Assembly: GCA_025362615.1 (NCBI GenBank)
Contig: JANYFQ010000626.1
Location: 1-6,496, forward strand
DNA: 6,496 nucleotides
From: Hymenobacter sp.
GTDB taxonomy: Bacteria; Bacteroidota; Bacteroidia; Cytophagales; Hymenobacteraceae
Direction of reading: 5' to 3'
Below are positions 5,505 to 6,496 of the stretch, in pieces. The notes beneath the pieces are model-generated. The model saw only the letters and a program-made list of their open reading frames with translations. It made no database searches and was not told the DNA's origin. The position numbers and the translations under genes are program-made. Numbering within the stretch: position 1 is the first letter of the stretch; every line of letters starts with the position of its first letter.

Positions 5505-5552
5505 GCCGCTGCCCGGTCGGCCCAACGCCGTCGTTCCGCTCCGGGCAGCGGC
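5505..5552. repeat. 12-bp perfect inverted repeat
   Basis: gccgctgcccgg (5505-5516) and ccgggcagcggc (5541-5552) are perfect complements around a 24-nt loop. A competing 6-bp pair links gccgtc in the loop (5527-5532) to gacggc at 5560-5565. It adjoins the REP-like element and lies between two convergent genes, so it may be a bidirectional transcription stop or part of the same repeat family. No uridine tract follows on either strand. Confidence 0.6.
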
Positions 5553-5585
5553 GCAAAATGACGGCCACTTTATTTGAGGTGGCTT

Positions 5586-5888
5586 TCACTGGGGTGTGTT
5601 TTTTGGTATGCTACGCACTAAATTCACGAGAACGACCCCAAGAGGTAGGTAAAAAAAGGCCAATAGTAACCAACCATATCCCAAATACACTAATCCATTG
5701 TCTGCCGCTTTACTGAGCCAAATCAGCAGTAGGGCCAACCCTAGAACCACTAGCTTGGCAATGATGGACGATTTCGGCCGCGATAGCAAAAAAATGGGGA
5801 CATACAGGGCCAGTATAAATAGACCCATAACCAGTAAACCGGCTAAATTTAATACCGTACCTTCATAAAGGAGCAAGGTAACTAACAT
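5586..5888 (-). CDS. Small three-helix membrane protein, unknown function
   Basis: Predicted inner-membrane protein of 100 residues that I do not recognise. Hydrophobic segments span about 12-35, 42-59 and 67-91, with short polar connectors (SRPKSS at 36-41, SKAADNG at 59-65) and a polar C-terminal tail SIPKNTPQ. There is no signal-peptide cleavage motif and no catalytic motif. The surrounding DNA is noticeably poorer in G+C (134 of 300 bases, about 45%, counted by hand over 5581-5880) than its neighbours, which suggests recent acquisition or relaxed composition. The start at 5888 is the first ATG of the frame; GAGG directly abuts it, too close for a normal ribosome-binding site, so an internal start remains possible. 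It is convergent with the AraC-type gene and lies 70 bp downstream of the T9SS protein on the same strand, but shows no functional link to either. Confidence 0.6.
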   Translation of the reverse strand: MLVTLLLYEGTVLNLAGLLVMGLFILALYVPIFLLSRPKSSIIAKLVVLGLALLLIWLSKAADNGLVYLGYGWLLLAFFYLPLGVVLVNLVRSIPKNTPQ

Positions 5889-5958
5889 CCTCGTAAGCGG
5901 TTAAGGGCAAGGGATTTTTTGGGGCAATGACAAGTTGGTCGCGCCGCTTTGCCGTGCC

Positions 5959-6496
5959 TTACAGCTTGCTCACCCGCTGGCGCTGCCCGTTCAGCTCTAC
6001 GATGTACACGCCGGCGGATAGCGGCTGGCCGTTGGTCCCGCGGCCGTCCCAGCGCAAGGCGCCGGGGCCGGGGCGCTCGGCCAGCAGCGGCAGCGTGGCC
6101 ACGAGCTGCCCGGTGGTGTTGAAGACCCGCAGCGTGTAGCGGCCGGGTCGGGCCACGTCGTAGCCGAAGGTAATGGCGTCGGCAAACGGGTTGGGGTAGG
6201 CGGCGGCCAGGGCCAGGGGCGCGGCGGCGGGGCCGGCCGCCCCGCCCACGGCCAGCGTCGTGCCGAACACCCGCACCACGGCCCGCTGGTGCTGCCAGGC
6301 AAAATGCACCCGCAGCTGCTGCGTACCGGCATCGAAAAATGCGGCCGAATCGGCGGCGAGGTAAGTGGCTTCGTCGGGGGCCAGGGGCAGGATTTGCGCC
6401 TGGTACGTCACCTGGCCGGGGGCGGTGGCCATGCGCTCGACGGTGTATTCGAGTTGGCGGCGGGGCGGCATTTCGGCGTAGCCGGGGCCGGTGGCG
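5959..6496 (-). CDS. T9SS-secreted protein, C-terminal part with type A sorting domain (5' end off the window)
   Basis: The visible 179 residues are the C-terminal end of a longer exported protein; the frame stays open through the right edge. The last 85 or so residues form a type A C-terminal sorting domain. A low-complexity Ala/Gly/Pro stretch comes first, then the signature AAYPNPF, a beta-rich segment with GYDVARPGRYTLRVFNTTGQ, the WDGRGTNGQPLSAGVYIVEL block, and a basic end RVSKL. Such domains direct proteins through the type IX secretion system to the cell surface or medium and are removed on export. The upstream residues (ATGPGYAEMPPRR, then a mostly beta-type segment) carry no motif I recognise, so the cargo's function is unknown. 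An internal Met codon at 6471 is not a convincing start because coding character continues beyond it. Confidence 0.88.
   Translation of the reverse strand, partial: ATGPGYAEMPPRRQLEYTVERMATAPGQVTYQAQILPLAPDEATYLAADSAAFFDAGTQQLRVHFAWQHQRAVVRVFGTTLAVGGAAGPAAAPLALAAAYPNPFADAITFGYDVARPGRYTLRVFNTTGQLVATLPLLAERPGPGALRWDGRGTNGQPLSAGVYIVELNGQRQRVSKL

Noticed and set aside
5336..5716. Plus-strand ORF of 126 residues and a minus-strand ORF of 71 residues (5374-5589) through the REP-like block
   Set aside because: Both translate palindromic repeats into the kind of peptide often mis-annotated as hypothetical protein; neither has a supported start or domain.
5889..5958. Possible terminator with a T-run at about 5914-5919
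   Set aside because: No stable stem precedes the run on the plus strand, and on the minus strand it reads as an A-run, so it does not fit an intrinsic terminator for either neighbour.

Overview
The window looks like a chromosomal segment of a high-G+C member of the Bacteroidota, most likely Hymenobacter or a close relative. The evidence is very GC-rich coding sequence with almost no Shine-Dalgarno sites, Bacteroidota-style CTTTGC promoter boxes just ahead of start codons, a C-terminal type IX secretion (T9SS) sorting domain, a membrane-anchored AraC-type regulator, and a thioredoxin / ApbE / DUF4266 gene set typical of the group. The genus is an inference from overall character, not from a marker gene.

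Layout. (1) Positions 1-2144, minus strand: an apparent operon read right to left. It encodes a secreted thioredoxin-fold protein with a CKPC active site, an exported ApbE-like FAD:protein FMN transferase, and a small DUF4266 lipoprotein cut by the window's left edge. In related genomes a DUF3570 outer-membrane protein usually follows, and would lie off the left edge. All three products carry export signals, so the set appears to be an envelope redox or protein-modification module of undefined function. (2) Positions 2372-3763, minus strand: a GH13 alpha-amylase-family lipoprotein with a complete catalytic triad. (3) Positions 3764-4196: a 433-bp divergent intergenic region. It holds three 20-bp repeats, seven contiguous 21-bp repeats of two alternating types (order A-B-B-A-B-A-B), and a 91-bp nested inverted-repeat element. 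CTTTGC promoter boxes sit at both ends. (4) Positions 4197-5339, plus strand: a seven-helix membrane protein fused to an AraC-type DNA-binding domain, divergent from the amylase gene and a candidate regulator of it. (5) Positions 5340-5585: non-coding, with REP-like palindromes and a strong 12-bp inverted repeat. (6) Positions 5586-5888, minus strand: a small three-helix membrane protein in a clearly AT-richer patch (about 45% G+C by hand count). (7) Positions 5959-6496, minus strand: the C-terminal part of a T9SS-secreted protein that runs off the right edge.

Most worth a second look are the ApbE-like protein, which departs from the family consensus at several signature positions; the two-type 21-bp array together with the nested palindrome between the divergent amylase and regulator genes; and the thioredoxin-ApbE-DUF4266 module itself. 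I see no rRNA, tRNA, CRISPR array, transposase or phage gene.
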